Assembly (NCBI GenBank): GCA_034387635.1 | Contig: JAOANU010000011.1 | Coordinates: forward strand, 652,501 to 716,500 | Source: Rhodosporidiobolus odoratus | Lineage: Eukaryota; Basidiomycota; Microbotryomycetes; Sporidiobolales; Sporidiobolaceae | DNA length: 64,000 bases | Reading direction: 5' to 3' | Part shown: piece by piece, positions 11,201-23,400 of the stretch | Numbering within the stretch: the stretch's first letter is position 1 | Layout: each line of letters opens with the position of its first letter | Program-made: the position numbers and the translations under genes | The notes under the pieces: model-generated | Told to the model about the DNA's origin: nothing | The model's input: only the letters and a program-made list of their open reading frames with translations | Databases searched by the model: none

Positions 11201-11837
11201 TTCTGACGAGCTCCTGCCCTCCGTAGACTGGCTCGCTGTCGTCTCCCTCTTCGCCCTCACCCCTACTTCCTCCCCACCCCAGCCGGTTGCGTGGTTCGCC
11301 GAGAAGGCTTTCCAGGCTAGTGTCCAGCTGCTCGCGAAGACGCTATTTGCGCAGGGCGATGTCAGCTACCTTGAAGCGGTCAATCAAGGTGCGTGACGCT
11401 CATGAGCCTTGCCGTTATTCGACCTTCCTGCCCGTTCTGTCCTCTTCTCGCCCCCGGGAGGTCTTGACTCTCTCCCTCCGCCCTCTTCTAGCTACACTTC
11501 TCAATGCCTTCCAGCGCATGGTCGATACGGGCGTCCTCCTGACTCGACGGGCCGCAGCCCCGTCCGTCCCGAGCAGCAGCGATCAACCGGCTAAGAAGAC
11601 CACCTCCGTTCCGCTCATGGCGCTGCATCCGGACTGGGTACCCGAGCGGAGGGAAGACGGAACGATTGTCCCCGAAGGGAAGCTGTGGGAGTTCGCTGAA
11701 CGGTTGAGCAGGTTTAGGAGGGAGGGGAAAAAGTAAGTTGACCTTGTTGTCTGTTCCTGTTACCTCGTCGTGGGCTGACATAACTTTTGCCCAGCCGACG
11801 CGATAACAAGACAGGTTCGCCCAACATCGAGCTCTAG
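8201..11837 (+). CDS. PlsB-type glycerol-3-phosphate / dihydroxyacetone-phosphate acyltransferase
   Basis: The enzyme transfers an acyl group to the sn-1 position of glycerol-3-phosphate or dihydroxyacetone phosphate, the first step of phospholipid and triacylglycerol synthesis. The start is ATG 8201 (MASTLGRRN). Many short introns follow, for example 8483-8535, 8591-8690 and 8945-8996. Joined exons give the acyltransferase blocks in order: [11 protein letters not shown] (catalytic His-X4-Asp), [32 protein letters not shown] and [11 protein letters not shown]. Next come KEKESLSGLL and a C-terminal half resembling E. coli PlsB and animal GPAM/GNPAT ([28 protein letters not shown]). The protein ends at TAG 11835-11837, with length roughly 800 residues. 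Fungi usually rely on the unrelated-architecture SCT1/GPT2 enzymes, so a PlsB-type enzyme is notable. Whether it prefers G3P or DHAP, and its organelle, cannot be read here. Confidence 0.88.
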
Positions 11838-12408
11838 GCGATTGCGGCGGATGGCGGCTGATTGCCGTTTTCCTTTTCTTGCAGTCTCGACCCGCGTTTT
11901 CGCTCATTGCGCCGCCATCGCCCCTCAGGTTCGCGCAGCCCCCTCGGATACTGCGAAGCGGCGGGTGCTGACGATGCGGTGCGCAGGTCGTCGAGTATAC
12001 CGCCTTCAAGTCCGATCAGCCGGCAAGCGACTTTTGGCAGGAAAATCGGGTCAGGACGGAGAGAGCAGCGCTTTGACACTAGGGTTGCTCGTAGGGCTTG
12101 TAGGATCGCTATGGCCTGTCGGTGTACTGTCAACTTGGGAGCGCTTGTACTGCAAAAGGTGGAGTCTCTTACCCCCACGTTCTCTTGGAAGTGGAACCGG
12201 CGGGCTTCAAGTTGCCAAGGTACGATCTCGCGCTTCTCTACGAGTTTTGAGGGTCCCGCACACCAAGACGCGACCAATATCAGCAAGACACCGCCTTGCT
12301 AGACCCCACTGCACTACAGACCAATTTCCCTCGACTGTCACTTTAATCGTCTCCGTCATCTCCCACGTCTGCGATCTTTTCGCTCTCAACACCCGTCGAC
12401 TAGCGCAA
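11838..12408. other. Intergenic stretch between acyltransferase and MAM3-like gene
   Basis: This holds the 3' flank of the acyltransferase and the promoter and leader of the next plus-strand gene. Open frames on both strands lack motifs. The last 100 bases before the start are rich in C and T, common in fungal promoters and leaders. Confidence 0.45.
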
Positions 12409-14700
12409 ATGCCACCACCGAGGTTCTCGATACGCAGTACAGCACTCTTGCCACTAGTGTCACTCATTCCCCGTCTCCTGCATGCCGCCCCTCTGCTTCA
12501 AGCGGGAGGATCGGCGTTCGTCGACCCACCAGGAATCGGTGACAGCGACCCAGAGACTCCTCCTGGTTCATCAGCATTCTATTGGAAACTCGCGTTGAGT
12601 GCAGTACTGGTATTGCTCGGCGGAGTATTCGCGGGGTTGACGCTGGGGCTAATGGGACTTGACCTCGTTAACCTTCAAGGTCCGTTTCTCTTGCTCTTCC
12701 CGTTCCTTTTGGTGGCTAGTCAGCTGACGACGAAGAACGTAGTCATGTCGACATCGGGCGAAGAGTCAGAGCGCAAGGATGCACTCAAGGTGATGAAGTT
12801 GCTCGAAAAAGGTCGGCATTGGGTCTTGGTGGTGCTGTTGCTGTCAAACGTGGTGGTCAACGAGTCACTTCGTGAGTCCTGGTCCTATGCTCTACATCTA
12901 CTGTCTCTGGCACGCTTCATGAACATCACGCTGTTCAAACCCTCTGAGCGTCTTTCTTCTCGGCAGCCATTTTCCTCGACTCAATCCTCGGTGGGGGTGT
13001 CGGCGCCGTTGTACTCTCCACCACCCTCATCGTCATCTTCGGCGAGATTATCCCGCAGAGTGTTTGCGCCCGTTACGGCCTTCGTATCGGTGCAAAGGCG
13101 GCGCCGTTCGTCCTCGCCCTCATGTACCTCGAATTCCCCATCGCCTACCCTATCGCCAAGCTTCTCGACTACCTCCTCGGTGAGGAGCAAGGTGTCACGT
13201 ACAAGAAGGCGGAGCTAAAGACGTTCGTTGGGCTTCACCGGCGTGAGTCTAATTCGCTCCTTGTTGCTACCGATAGGTGCACCGCTAAGTGGTCCTACTG
13301 AATGCGCAGAATTCGGAACGGAGACGCTGAACGACGACGAAGTCACCATCATCTCGTCGGTGCTCGAGTTGGGCGATAAGAGCGTGAAAGACATCATGAC
13401 CCCGCTGGAAGGTCCGTGTTCCGCCATTTCTGTGCACTTGTGACCGCACGACCATGCTGACTCGCTAGTCCGCAGACATCTACTCTCTGCCCTCCGACAC
13501 TCGACTGTCGCACGCCGTTGTTGACCAGATTCTCGCTTCCGGCCACTCTCGCATTCCTGTCTACGCTCCGGGCAACACCACCGACTTTGTGGGCATGCTC
13601 AGTACGCGTCTCTTCTTACCCCGTGACGGAGAGTGGCCTGACCGAATCTTCACCTATAGTTGTCAAGAAGCTCATCTCGTACGACCCCGAAGACGAAAAG
13701 TACGTTCCGCTCAGCTCGCTTGCGTGCTAGCCCAAGCTGACTTTGACCCTCCCTTGTGTAGGCAATTGGGCGACTTCGCCCTCTCGGTCCTTCCGGAAAC
13801 CCCGCCCGATTCGACTGTGCTCGACGTGCTCAACTATTTCCAGCAGGGTCGTTCTCACATTCTGCTTGTCTCCGAAGTCAGTTCCCATTATCTTCTACTT
13901 CGTCGCTCCTGCTGTCGACATGCTACTGACATTTGGCGCTCGATCAGACTCCTGGTGAGCCCGGTGGTGCAATCGGCGTGGTGTCGCTGGAGGACGTTAT
14001 CGAGGAGATGATCGGCGAGGAAATCATTGACGAAACCGATCTGTTCGTGGTACGCTTCATCATGGTTTTCCCTTACCTGGGACTCCACCGGTCGCCTTCC
14101 TCTCACTGACCTTCCCCGCCTTATTTGATGTCTTCTCCTTCTTTCCATCGTCTTTCCCTCCCTCTCTCTTCGCCGAATCTTTTCCTCCACTGTGCATCAC
14201 CGACTTCCCACACTCGTGTCTGATAACTGTAGGACATCCACGCCAAGACGAAGGTGGTTCGCGCCCCTGCCCGCAAGCCCGCTACCGGCGGCAAGCTTGC
14301 TCCTCTCATTGCCGGTAAGTCTCATCTCATCCAATCTGCTCTTTCCAGCGCTATCTTTGCGCTTTTTCCCGCGCTGAGTACTTCGTGGCTTGCTTCAGGT
14401 GTTATCGAGCGTCGCCGTCAAGCCCGCCGACACAACACCGCCGAGTTTGCTGGACCAAATGGCATTCCCGATTCCGTCGCCGGTACTGAACGACCCAATA
14501 CGCCTGTCCCTCCTCAGTCTGGCTTCGACAAGGTCCGGCTTCGTGGCGGCAATGCCCCAGAACGCAGGCGCGTCGCTACACCGGCAGGAGGAACTCCTCA
14601 AGCACACCAAAGGGCCGTTAGCTCGCCGGATCCGGGTTCGAGCGGTAGAGGCAGCGCAGCGGAGGAGAGGACGCCTTTGCTGGCTACCAAGGGAAAATAG
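12409..14700 (+). CDS. MAM3: MAM3/CNNM-family membrane protein with DUF21 and CBS pair
   Basis: The protein belongs to the CNNM/Mam3 family of vacuolar or plasma-membrane proteins linked to divalent metal homeostasis. The start is ATG 12409 ([10 protein letters not shown]), with a hydrophobic signal-like segment. An external stretch follows, then the DUF21 membrane domain ([70 protein letters not shown]). The two CBS domains read [58 protein letters not shown] and [19 protein letters not shown]. About nine introns split the gene, with stop TAG at 14698-14700. Motif order and spacing match yeast Mam3. The C-terminal tail after the CBS pair is disordered. The metal role is known for the family, not shown here. 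Confidence 0.9.
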
Positions 14701-15379
14701 GTGCGGTACTTCGCCCTGTCTTTCTTCTGCATCTAGCCATCCTGTTTCTTGTCCTGTTCTCCAACCTTTTATCTCCTTCTTCACCGCAAAAAATAGCCAT
14801 CGCGCTTTCAACTTCTATTTCGCCCTATACTTTTGTCTCTCGTATCTACAGATGCCTTGAATTCAGCACCTCGGTTGAGCGTTCAGATCGAGGGAAGTGA
14901 AGCCGAGTTGAGAAGGTCCAAGTCGACGGATGAGGGCAAGTCGAACGCAGCCAGCGGCTGAATCAACCAGCCGGAGAGGTGAGTAAGCTGCGCACAATGG
15001 TGTGTAACCGCTGACCCAGCGCTGGACTACGAAGAACTGCAGCCCATACGCGCGGAGGGTGAAGTTTTCTTTCACTCGAGGCAGAGGGTGGCCACCATTC
15101 AACCACCATCAAGCGCAGCCTCGCAGTGACACGAACAGGTGCTGATGCTGCGGAAGTCGCTCAGCAGGTCTAAACCTGGACCCGTGCAATCCGCTTACCG
15201 TTCTCTAACGGGTGCACAAAAAGTTTAAATTGCGGAGTATAGCTACAACGAAACAGAGAGTACCGAGAGGCATGCAAGCGAGGACAAAAACGAAAGAAAC
15301 CCGTTGTGAAAGCCCGAGGGAGGTCCAAATCCGCCGGTTCATCCGAAGCAAGCGAAAGACAAGACACCCTTCTCTCACC
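14701..15379. other. Convergent intergenic stretch between MAM3-like and Argonaute genes
   Basis: The stretch lies between two gene 3' ends and should contain both 3' UTRs and terminators. I see no convincing gene. A segment TTGAGAAGGTC at about 14903 resembles a short sequence seen upstream of the gene copies near 43.7 and 45.8 kb, but on its own it is probably chance. Confidence 0.4.
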
Positions 15380-18300
15380 CTAGATCCACCGAAACTGCCC
15401 ACCGAGGGCTACCCTCGAGTTCTACGCATGCGAGAGCAAGATGAGCCATGTAAGCAGAAGCTGGAGAGAGGCAAGGCGCACCTTGAACTCGCGGTCGAGC
15501 TGCGTCTGAATGTACTTGGGATCCCTTTGCTGCGCACGGGCAACGCCACTCATGGTAGTAGAGGCGTCGTCATCGGAAACGTACGAGCGAGCCTTTCCGG
15601 CGATGATGTCGGCATCTGCACGAGACGAGAGGTAATGAGCTCGAAGGAGAAAAAGCGGGAAAACGCCGAGGCACGCACAGTACGCGACAGGGACGAGGGA
15701 CACACTGCGAGTTGCACGCGCGAAGCCGAAGCAGAGAGAGCTGAGAAAGCACGGGACAAGAATTAGGCAGCGAAGGACGCGGGAAAAGGGAATCTAGCTT
15801 ACTTGACAAGCTTCTCAAGCTGGTCAGATCCGAAGCCGTTCTCGTCCTGCAGTGGAGATTGCGTTAGCGACAACACGAATCGACACACGGCTGCGACGCA
15901 CCAGCAAGCAGATGTAACGAGTCGGCTTGGCGGTACCCTTCAACCCGGCGTGGGCCTGAAGGTAAAAGTCGAAAGCGTAAGGGTGGGTGACAGCGGTATC
16001 AACGACGACGCCCGGAGCTAAGGACCGCCGAAGAAACGAGATACAAACGTCCGATCAGCCTCAAAAGATGGTCGCGTCTACCGCTAGCGGTGAAGCAGGC
16101 ATGTTCAGGGAAGGAACGAACGAAGGTTCCCGGTCCTGTCGCCATCCTTCGGGTCTTTGACGAAGAAGCGCACGTGGTGGCGCTTAGCGCAGACGACATA
16201 GGTGAGTTTGGGATTCCATTTCGGGTCGATGGCGCGGAAGGCGGCTGTATGTAGAAAAAGGAAGAAAAGGTCAGCTGAGTGCTCGTCCTGCAAGAAGAGG
16301 GTCTCGGTCCTTACCCTTGAGCGACGTGACCTCCTCCTGCACCACCGGCGCGTACTGGCCTTCCGACACTCCGTCCTTCAGATCGAGAGGGCTAGTCAGA
16401 CTCGAGTCAATCTGAACGAGCAGAACATCTTCTTACCCTGAACATGAGCACCACCTCGGGCTTGACCCCCTTGTTATTCGCCATCCAGGTTCTCACATGG
16501 ATCTGCGTCATGCCTAGGCAAAGGACGAGGGAATCAGCACCTAATAAGCCTGCGTAATAGAAGAAGGACGAGAGTTACCGTTCATGTCTGTGATGAACTC
16601 CTTCCTGCCTTCCTGCTCGCGGACTTGCGCGGCATACTTCATGCCCTGCGGATCGGTCGATGCGACAACGGCGGCGATAGAGGGAGGGACTTCGCCTTCA
16701 CCACGGCGAGCAGTGCCGAGCCCAGTGGGGTGCCTGTCGAGGCAAGCAGTTCAGTCGAGCTTAGCTTGGATAACGACAAGAAGAAAACACGAACGTGACA
16801 TCCGCGCCGAGCATGAGAGTCTTGTTCAGGGCGAAGCCGGGAAGATCGACCTTCGGGTTGGCGAAGCCGGAGTTGATGCCTCCGACCTTGGCGTTGACCT
16901 TTAAGAGCAAGTTGCCGCAGTACTGGTCGACGCCGCGCTGGTCGAGGATCTTCTTGGCTGCGGCGTCCATATGAGAAGTTCAGCTGCTGCACTCGATGCG
17001 GAAAGAGATCGTTCATAGGGAGAAACATACTGAGCATGACCTGCGTGGGTACCGCAATGGGAAGGTCGAAACTGGTGCGAGCAGGATACGACTCAGATCG
17101 CAGCGGTCAAGGTAAAAGGTGTAGGTACGTACGCCGCCTTTTTCTTCACCTCGTCATACATCTTAGGGTCCTGCGAAAGCAATCGCGTTCAGCACCTCCT
17201 TAGCCTTCAGAAGACAAGAAGAACTCGCCTTGAGAATGCAGAATATCATTTGAGGCGGCTGTTGAGTCGGAGTAGCCGGATTGTTGGGCTGCAAGAGATT
17301 GCGCGAGTCGGCGAAGCACAAAGAAGTGGAAAGAGAAAACAACGCACGTTTCCGGCGAGCACGAAGTTAGCCGCGCGCTTGAGCACGGCAAGCTTGTCCT
17401 CCCTGCCGTCCCAGTAGGTGATGCCGCCGCCGGACGGTTTCGGGTTAAAATTCATGCCTGGACCGGAAGGGGCCTAAGTAGGCGGGACAAGAAGCAGCGA
17501 AAGAAAATCAGGCGTACCCCTCAGCCTCGCCTGCGCGGTCAGCGTGTTGAAGAACTGCTGTACGCCCTGCAGCGAAGCATCCCTCTCGCTAGCGAAAACG
17601 GCAATCGCCCAGTGCTGCAGAGGCTTGCCAGGCTGGAGGAACTTGGAATCTTTCAAGTTCCACGCACTGTGCCGGAAGAGGAGGGCGAGTGAGCACAGAA
17701 TACAGAAGCACGCCAGACGCGAACGACAGGAGGCGGAGAACGCACCCGAAAGCGACGTTGGGCGTGGGAACCTTCGACTTGGGGTCGTACTGTACACGCG
17801 GAGGGGGAAGGATGCGCCCTTGGACCGGCAACATGGTCTGGTCAACCTCGATGCCCCAGGCGGCTGGACGAGAACCGGGGCCAAAGTCGGCATCGCGACG
17901 AAGAGCTTCGATAGCGGTACGACGCTCGGCGGGAGGCTTGGCCGCGACCTGAATCATCGAGGCAGCTTGATTGGCGGTGAGCTTAGTCGGCGGGATGGAG
18001 GCGCCGTGAAGAAGCTGCGATGAGAAGACAGGTAAGCGCTGCGAGAAGAAAGACCGAGAACATCATGCTTACCTCGAGGCACTCGATGGGAACAAACTGT
18101 CCACCACGAAGCTCGACGCACTGAATGGTCTTGTCCACGTTCACGTTGTAAGTTCGCTTGAAGTACTCGGCGACGGTGACGGTCTGCCCGGCGGTCTTCT
18201 CCCCCTTCAGCGGGATCTTCTTACCCTTGGCGGCGGCTTCGGCAGCTTCCTTGGCGGTGGGTTTCGGGCCCTTCTTGCCCTTCTCGCCGATCGAGACGAC

Positions 18301-19576
18301 GTGTGTACCAGCGGGCTGACCAAAGCCTTTGATCATGAACGGGCGAGAGTCCTTGCTACGGAAGCATAGAAGCGGAGATCAGCGAGGGAAGTAGGGAGGA
18401 CCGAAAGAACTGCGTCTTTACCGGTGAGTAACGCGAACCTTGGCACCGACCAGCTTCTTCTTCAGTTCGTGCAGCTCCTGAGCCGAGTAAGGACCGGTGT
18501 CAGGACGACCACCACCGCCACCGAATCCTCCCCTTCCGCCTCCACGCCCGCCCCTGAAACCGCCACGACCGGCAGGCTGAGCTGCGGCGCCGCGCCCAAC
18601 GATGGCATTGCAGACGTGGCGGAGTTGACCGGTGATGATATACGGCGAGAAGGCGGTATCGAGGTTGACGACCATGCCAGAGGCAGTTGGGCGGATTGAC
18701 CTGGAACGAGGACGCGCCAAGTTCAGCAGAGTTAGTGTGCACTCTTATAGCTGACAGAGAGAAAGTGGCATACTGAAATAGCCCCGCCAGCATGTGAGCA
18801 CCCTCTCCCAAAGCGGTGGAAGCCCTCGTGTCCAGGAACTTGCGGCCTTGAGCGCCGACAACGAATTCCTTGCGACGGAACGAAGAGTGGCGGATGAGGA
18901 CGTCGAGCGCCATGATCGCGGTTGCCGCCGCATCCTGCATATTGGCTGCTTGCTTGTGCGCGCAGAACTTCTCGAGAACGCTCAAGTCGAGAAGCTGGGC
19001 GAGTTGGAGTTTGACCTCGAACTTCCTAGGCGGGCGAGTCGGCGTTTCGGGAGGGAGCTCGACCGTGAATGACTTCGAGCCTTCGGGGAAGAGCTTACCG
19101 AGAGCGAAGACATTCTTCCTGCAGTCGAAGCCGGCGGAGCTCAAGGCATTTTTGAGGCTGGGCGGGCTCGATTCGACCAGGGCGTCCCAGATTTGGTTGG
19201 TGACCTCGCGGTTAAGGGTTTGCGGGCCAGGAGGAGCGCCCTCCTCGCGCACGAGGGTGATGGTGACATCGTAGTGGGCGATGGCGGGCGACTGCTTGAA
19301 GCGGAGCTTGTAAAGGTTGGCGTACAGCTGAATCGGGCGACCGAGTTTTCCACCTTGGTCGGGTCGCTTGGCGAGGACTGCGGGACACGAGATGCAAGAT
19401 GTGAGCTCTTTGAGCGGAAGTTATAAACGGGTTCGCGGGCGAGAGCAAACAGCAAAAGATCCAGGTTCAGGGAAAGGAGGTGGGGAAGAAAGGAAGGTCG
19501 TACCGACTCCCGTTTGGCCGGACTCGCCCATCGATGTGATGGCCATAGCCTTGAACTCATCCAGAAGAGCCTGCAT
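15380..19576 (-). CDS. AGO1: Argonaute (RNA-interference slicer)
   Basis: Argonaute binds small guide RNAs and silences matching transcripts. The chosen start is ATG 19576-19574 (MQALLDEFKAMAITSM). The N domain follows (LGRPIQLYANLYKLRF), then linker 1 (DTRASTALGEGAHMLAG) and an Arg-Gly-Gly-rich insertion. PAZ comes next (KKLVGAKVRVTHR, GQTVTVAEYFK, GGQFVPIE), then MID (WDGREDKLAVLKRAANF) and PIWI. The PIWI tetrad is present: Asp in LMLGADVTHPTG, Glu in QEGRKEFI, Asp in DGVSEGQYAPVV and His in FDFYLQAHAGLKG. The protein should therefore be able to slice RNA. The end is TAG 15382-15380. More than ten introns split the gene. The RGG insertion lies at the start of PAZ rather than at the N-terminus. 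An upstream in-frame short ORF is described separately. The exact N-terminus is the least certain part. Confidence 0.93.
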
Positions 19577-19591
19577 GGTGCGCTGGTCCTT

Positions 19592-19931
19592 TCAGAGGAG
19601 TTGCGTTGGCGAGAGAAGGTCGGAGCGGAGTCGAGCGTCGAGAGATGGAGGGCGTCGGACGAGCGTAAGAGGGTTGTAGTGCAGTCGTGAGTCGATAGTT
19701 TGGATTGCGCTGTGCTTCAGTATACTCGAACGAGGTAAGTGACGTGAGGAAGACATCGACGCCGCTGCTTTGAGCGAGAGAGGTTGACATCCGTTGACTT
19801 TCTGGCCTTTCTCACTATACCTGGTACAGCTGCTGCAGGGTAGCCTTGGTCGAGCTAAACGCCTCGAGTGCACTCGAAAGCGCTGATGTGCTTCCGGTTC
19901 TTGTTCCCGAAATTTTCTTCTCCTCTTCCAT
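19592..19931 (-). CDS. Possible spliced upstream ORF, or alternative N-terminal exon, of Argonaute
   Basis: ATG 19931-19929 opens MEEEKKISGTRTGSTS, a helical stretch (ALSSALEAFSSTKATLQQLY) with good codon bias. A GTATAG donor and an acceptor ending GAAGCACAG join it to IQTIDSRLHYNPLTL and SLDARLRSDLLSPTQLL. It stops at TGA 19594-19592, only 15 nt before the Argonaute ATG and in the same frame. It may be a short regulatory uORF in the Argonaute leader. It could also be a true N-terminal exon if an intron ending at TCTGAAAG removes the stop. Function unknown. Confidence 0.35.
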
Positions 19932-20419
19932 GCATCTGCTCTGCGGGCATCTTCGCCCGGCGTTCAGGAGAAAAGGCTTACACAAAACGAGGTCAACATA
20001 TGGAGGAGACGATACGGGAAAAGGGACAATGAACAAGGGGCAGAATCAAAACGAGAACAAACGAGAACTGAAGCGGAATCGAAAGATCAGAGGCAAAACG
20101 ACAAGGGAACGGAAAGAAAGCGAAGGAGAATGGGGCAACAGGGTACGAAGGAAAAGCTGATCATGAGCGGTGTAGTCTAGATATGGAGAGAGGTTCGTGG
20201 AAGTGAAACATGAGGACGGTTAGGCTAAGTTAGGGGAATGATGGAAACCGAGACAAGGCGGAACAGAATGAGGCCAGGCGAGATGCACGAAGTAAGGCGA
20301 CAAGAACGTGGCACTGAAGGAGCAGGTGTGATAAACATGGCAGACGCTGGGTTGATGGAGTTGGGAAATGTGGGTCGGCCGGAGGTGGAGAACCAAGCTG
20401 AGCCGAAGCTGCAGCAGCT
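19932..20419. other. Intergenic stretch between ATG1 stop and Argonaute leader
   Basis: The stretch contains the 3' flank of ATG1 and the promoter of Argonaute, both minus-strand. The plus strand has an A-rich part (about 20030-20150) with repeated GAAC/GAAAG words and no gene. No structured RNA is apparent. Confidence 0.4.
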
Positions 20420-23400
20420 TCAGGATGACGAGGTCGCGGCGGACGGTATACTAGACCCGCTACCCACCGCTGTGGAGGAAGGGGCGGAGGAAGGCGGGGC
20501 CATTGGTGCAATCTTCTTCCTTAGGTCCCGCAGCCGAATCGTGATCGACTGGACGAAGCGATTGACAGTTGTGCGATCCTCTTCGGCGCCCGGGTCATGA
20601 CGGGCAGCGGGTCCGCTCATGGCATCGTCGAGGAGAGAGTAGAGCAACCAAAGGGCGGTCTCGTATGCGGTTTCGCAATCGGCCGGGTTCTCGCCTCGCA
20701 GCTCGTTGGTACCCGCAGCGCGGGCCTGTCAACAAATGCAAGTCCAGAAGGGGTCAGCACGAGTCAGACGACTTATCCGGTATGGTCAGGCTCGAGATTA
20801 GGCAAAGGAGACGCACCAAGTCCAGCGCGCGGTCGTAAACAAGCTTCTCGGCGTAAGCGGCCGACTCTGGGATCTCGTCCTGACAACGGGTCTTGGCGAA
20901 TTCAGCTTTGTCAAAGCACTCGTTGAACCGGTGTCGGAACCACTGGACGGCTGTGAGCGATAGCAGGGGTTAGTCACGCCTTTTGGGAAACACCGGACAT
21001 GGAAAAGAAAAGACTGGTGCAGGTCAACGTACCATCGTTAAAGTCCGCGCTCGCCGTGATCTGCTCGGAAGGTCTATTCGCCCAGTGCCTCCTCGCCCGC
21101 TCGATACCCTTTCCGAGGAAAGCTAGTGATTTGAGGTAAAGCACCATTGCTTCCGCTGCCAGAACTTCCGCCTTCGCCGAGCTTGCCATGATGAACGGCC
21201 GTTCGCTGCTACTGGAAGAGCCGCGGCGCATAGAGGGAGAAGTTGGAACGGCCGAGAACGGGTTGCTGGCGGCTTGTGCTTGTTCTCGCGCCGCCATGTG
21301 AGAAAAGTAAGAAGGGGTGCCGAGCGAGGTGGTAGAGGTGGAAGCGGCAGGTGTGGGCGGCAGGAGCTGCAAGATCTTCGAATCTGCGAACTCGTACAGG
21401 ACGAGCGCTTTCTGAGCAATGTCCTCGAGGTCGGCGAGAATCCGCTCTTCTTCGGGGTCAGCGGCACTTGGCGCCGTCATTGAGCGAGGTATCGGCTTGC
21501 GCACTGAGCTACGGCGGACGAGGATGCCGTCGGTTGGGGAGCCGAAGAGCTTGAGAGAAGAGAGATTGCTGAAGGCTTTGGCAAGGGCGGAGGAAGGGCT
21601 GCCAACAAGCGCCAGGGGAGAGCCAGGGAAGCGCTCTATGCCGGCGTTGGTGACGCTACGAGGCGAGCTTGACAGGAAAGACAGCGGGCGGGGAGATGAA
21701 GAGAGGGAGTAGGGGTGATGCGGGGCGGGCTGAGCGCTGCGAGGTATAGCAAAGGGAGGTGTCGAAGACATATCCGGCGTGGAGGGCCCAGGCGGATACG
21801 GCGACGAAGGAGACGACGAGAGAGGCGGCGATCCACTGGCGGCATTGCCTAGCGAACTTCGAGGGCGACTCAGGAAACCGCGAGAAGGTCGACGAGCCAC
21901 GATAGCTCCGCGCTTTGGCGCCTGAGCGAGTTCTGCGGGAAGGGTGAGGGCTGGTCAGTGACGCTCTAATGAATCGGGTATTTGATCGAAGTACCGTCTG
22001 CGAGCGCGTTGATCTCTACCGTTCGCTTCTCGACGACAACGTAGTCCTTGCCCAAAATCGAATCGTTCGAGTCGGTCATAGAGCCAGAAGCCTTAGCGGA
22101 GCTAGCGAAGCGTTCGACGGCAGTGGGCGGAGTAGAGGAAAGAGCCGGCGCATCGGCACTGCAGGCAAGGGAGGTTAAGCGAAACTGGCCGGACCGGACA
22201 GCGAGCGGGGAAAGACAAGGGTAACGCACCTTCCCTGCCTCGACCCACCAGCCCGTTGGATCGCATAGTCCCTTACCCTGAGATCTTGCGATGTGCTTCC
22301 CCCTTGAACGGAAGCGCTCGCACTCGCCGGACCCGACGATCCGCCTGTAGACGGAGCATAGCGAGGCGAGAAGCTCGGGTTGCGCCGTACCGCGAATGCG
22401 CCGACTGTCGCCGATGCTTGAGATGCCAGGGACGGCGAGGGCGACGGCGCAGCGCTTGGTCGCCGAGCGAAAGGAGGCGGGTCGAAGTCGGCGCCATAAG
22501 AAGGAATACGAGCATGCAATTGCGAAACCGGCGGTGGAGGGCGAGAGACGGCAGTCGAAGTTCTAGGAGAGGGAGCAAGTCGCGTGCTAGAGGCAGAGGG
22601 GGAAGGCACGGCGGCGGCAAGGACAGGTGAGGGAGATTGTGTCGATGGGGCAGGGGCGTGGTCTGTTTGTCCCGTATTGGCAGCGGCGACGGAAGTCGGC
22701 GGCACGACAGGCGAGCCCTGCCGAGCCGCTGAAAGAGGTATAGAAGGTGCTGAAGGGGAAGAGGTGATGGCGTCATGGCGTGCGGATACGAGCTCGGCGG
22801 GACGAAGGTTGGTGGCCGATCCAGCGGAAGCGACCACGGCAGACTGCTGGAAGAAATCTTCGAACTCCATCCGCTCCTTCGGATGCCGCTTGAGCAGGCA
22901 CCGAATGAGGGCTTTGAGATCGGGCGCGACCTTCGTCGGCACCTTGTCCGATCCTTCTTCTACTCGCTTCTCGTCCGGGAACTTGATGCGGTCCTCGCCA
23001 CGCTCGATCTTGCGAAGCAGGTCGACGTGGTTCTGAGCTCGGAAGGGAGGCTTGCCCACACTCATCTCGAAGAGAACGGCGCCGACGCTCCACAAATCGG
23101 CCTTGGCGTCGTACTTCTCGTACCGCAGGATTTCTGGCGCCATATATAGACTGTGGTATAGAAATGTGAGCGGCAGATTCGTCTGAGTAGAGAGGAACAA
23201 CAGCTCACGGCGAACCGCAAAGCGTTTCTGCCATGCTCTGCGAAGGCAGCCAGCGTGCGAAGCCGAAGTCGGCAACCTTGAGCACTGGAATACCAGGAGG
23301 ATGCCCGGCGGACAAGTCGGCTGCGCCGGCTGGCTGAAGAAGGAGATTCTGTGGACCGCGAAGGACAAGTCAGTAGAAGCGATGGTGTTCCGGATCAAGG

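Noticed and set aside
14903..14914. TTGAGAAGGTC word at the MAM3-Argonaute boundary as a member of the tandem-locus flank repeat
   Set aside because: Only 11 bases match and the surroundings do not, so chance is the simpler explanation.
21123..22776. Long alternative frames within ATG1
   Set aside because: They overlap the disordered linker of ATG1 in another frame and have no motifs of their own.
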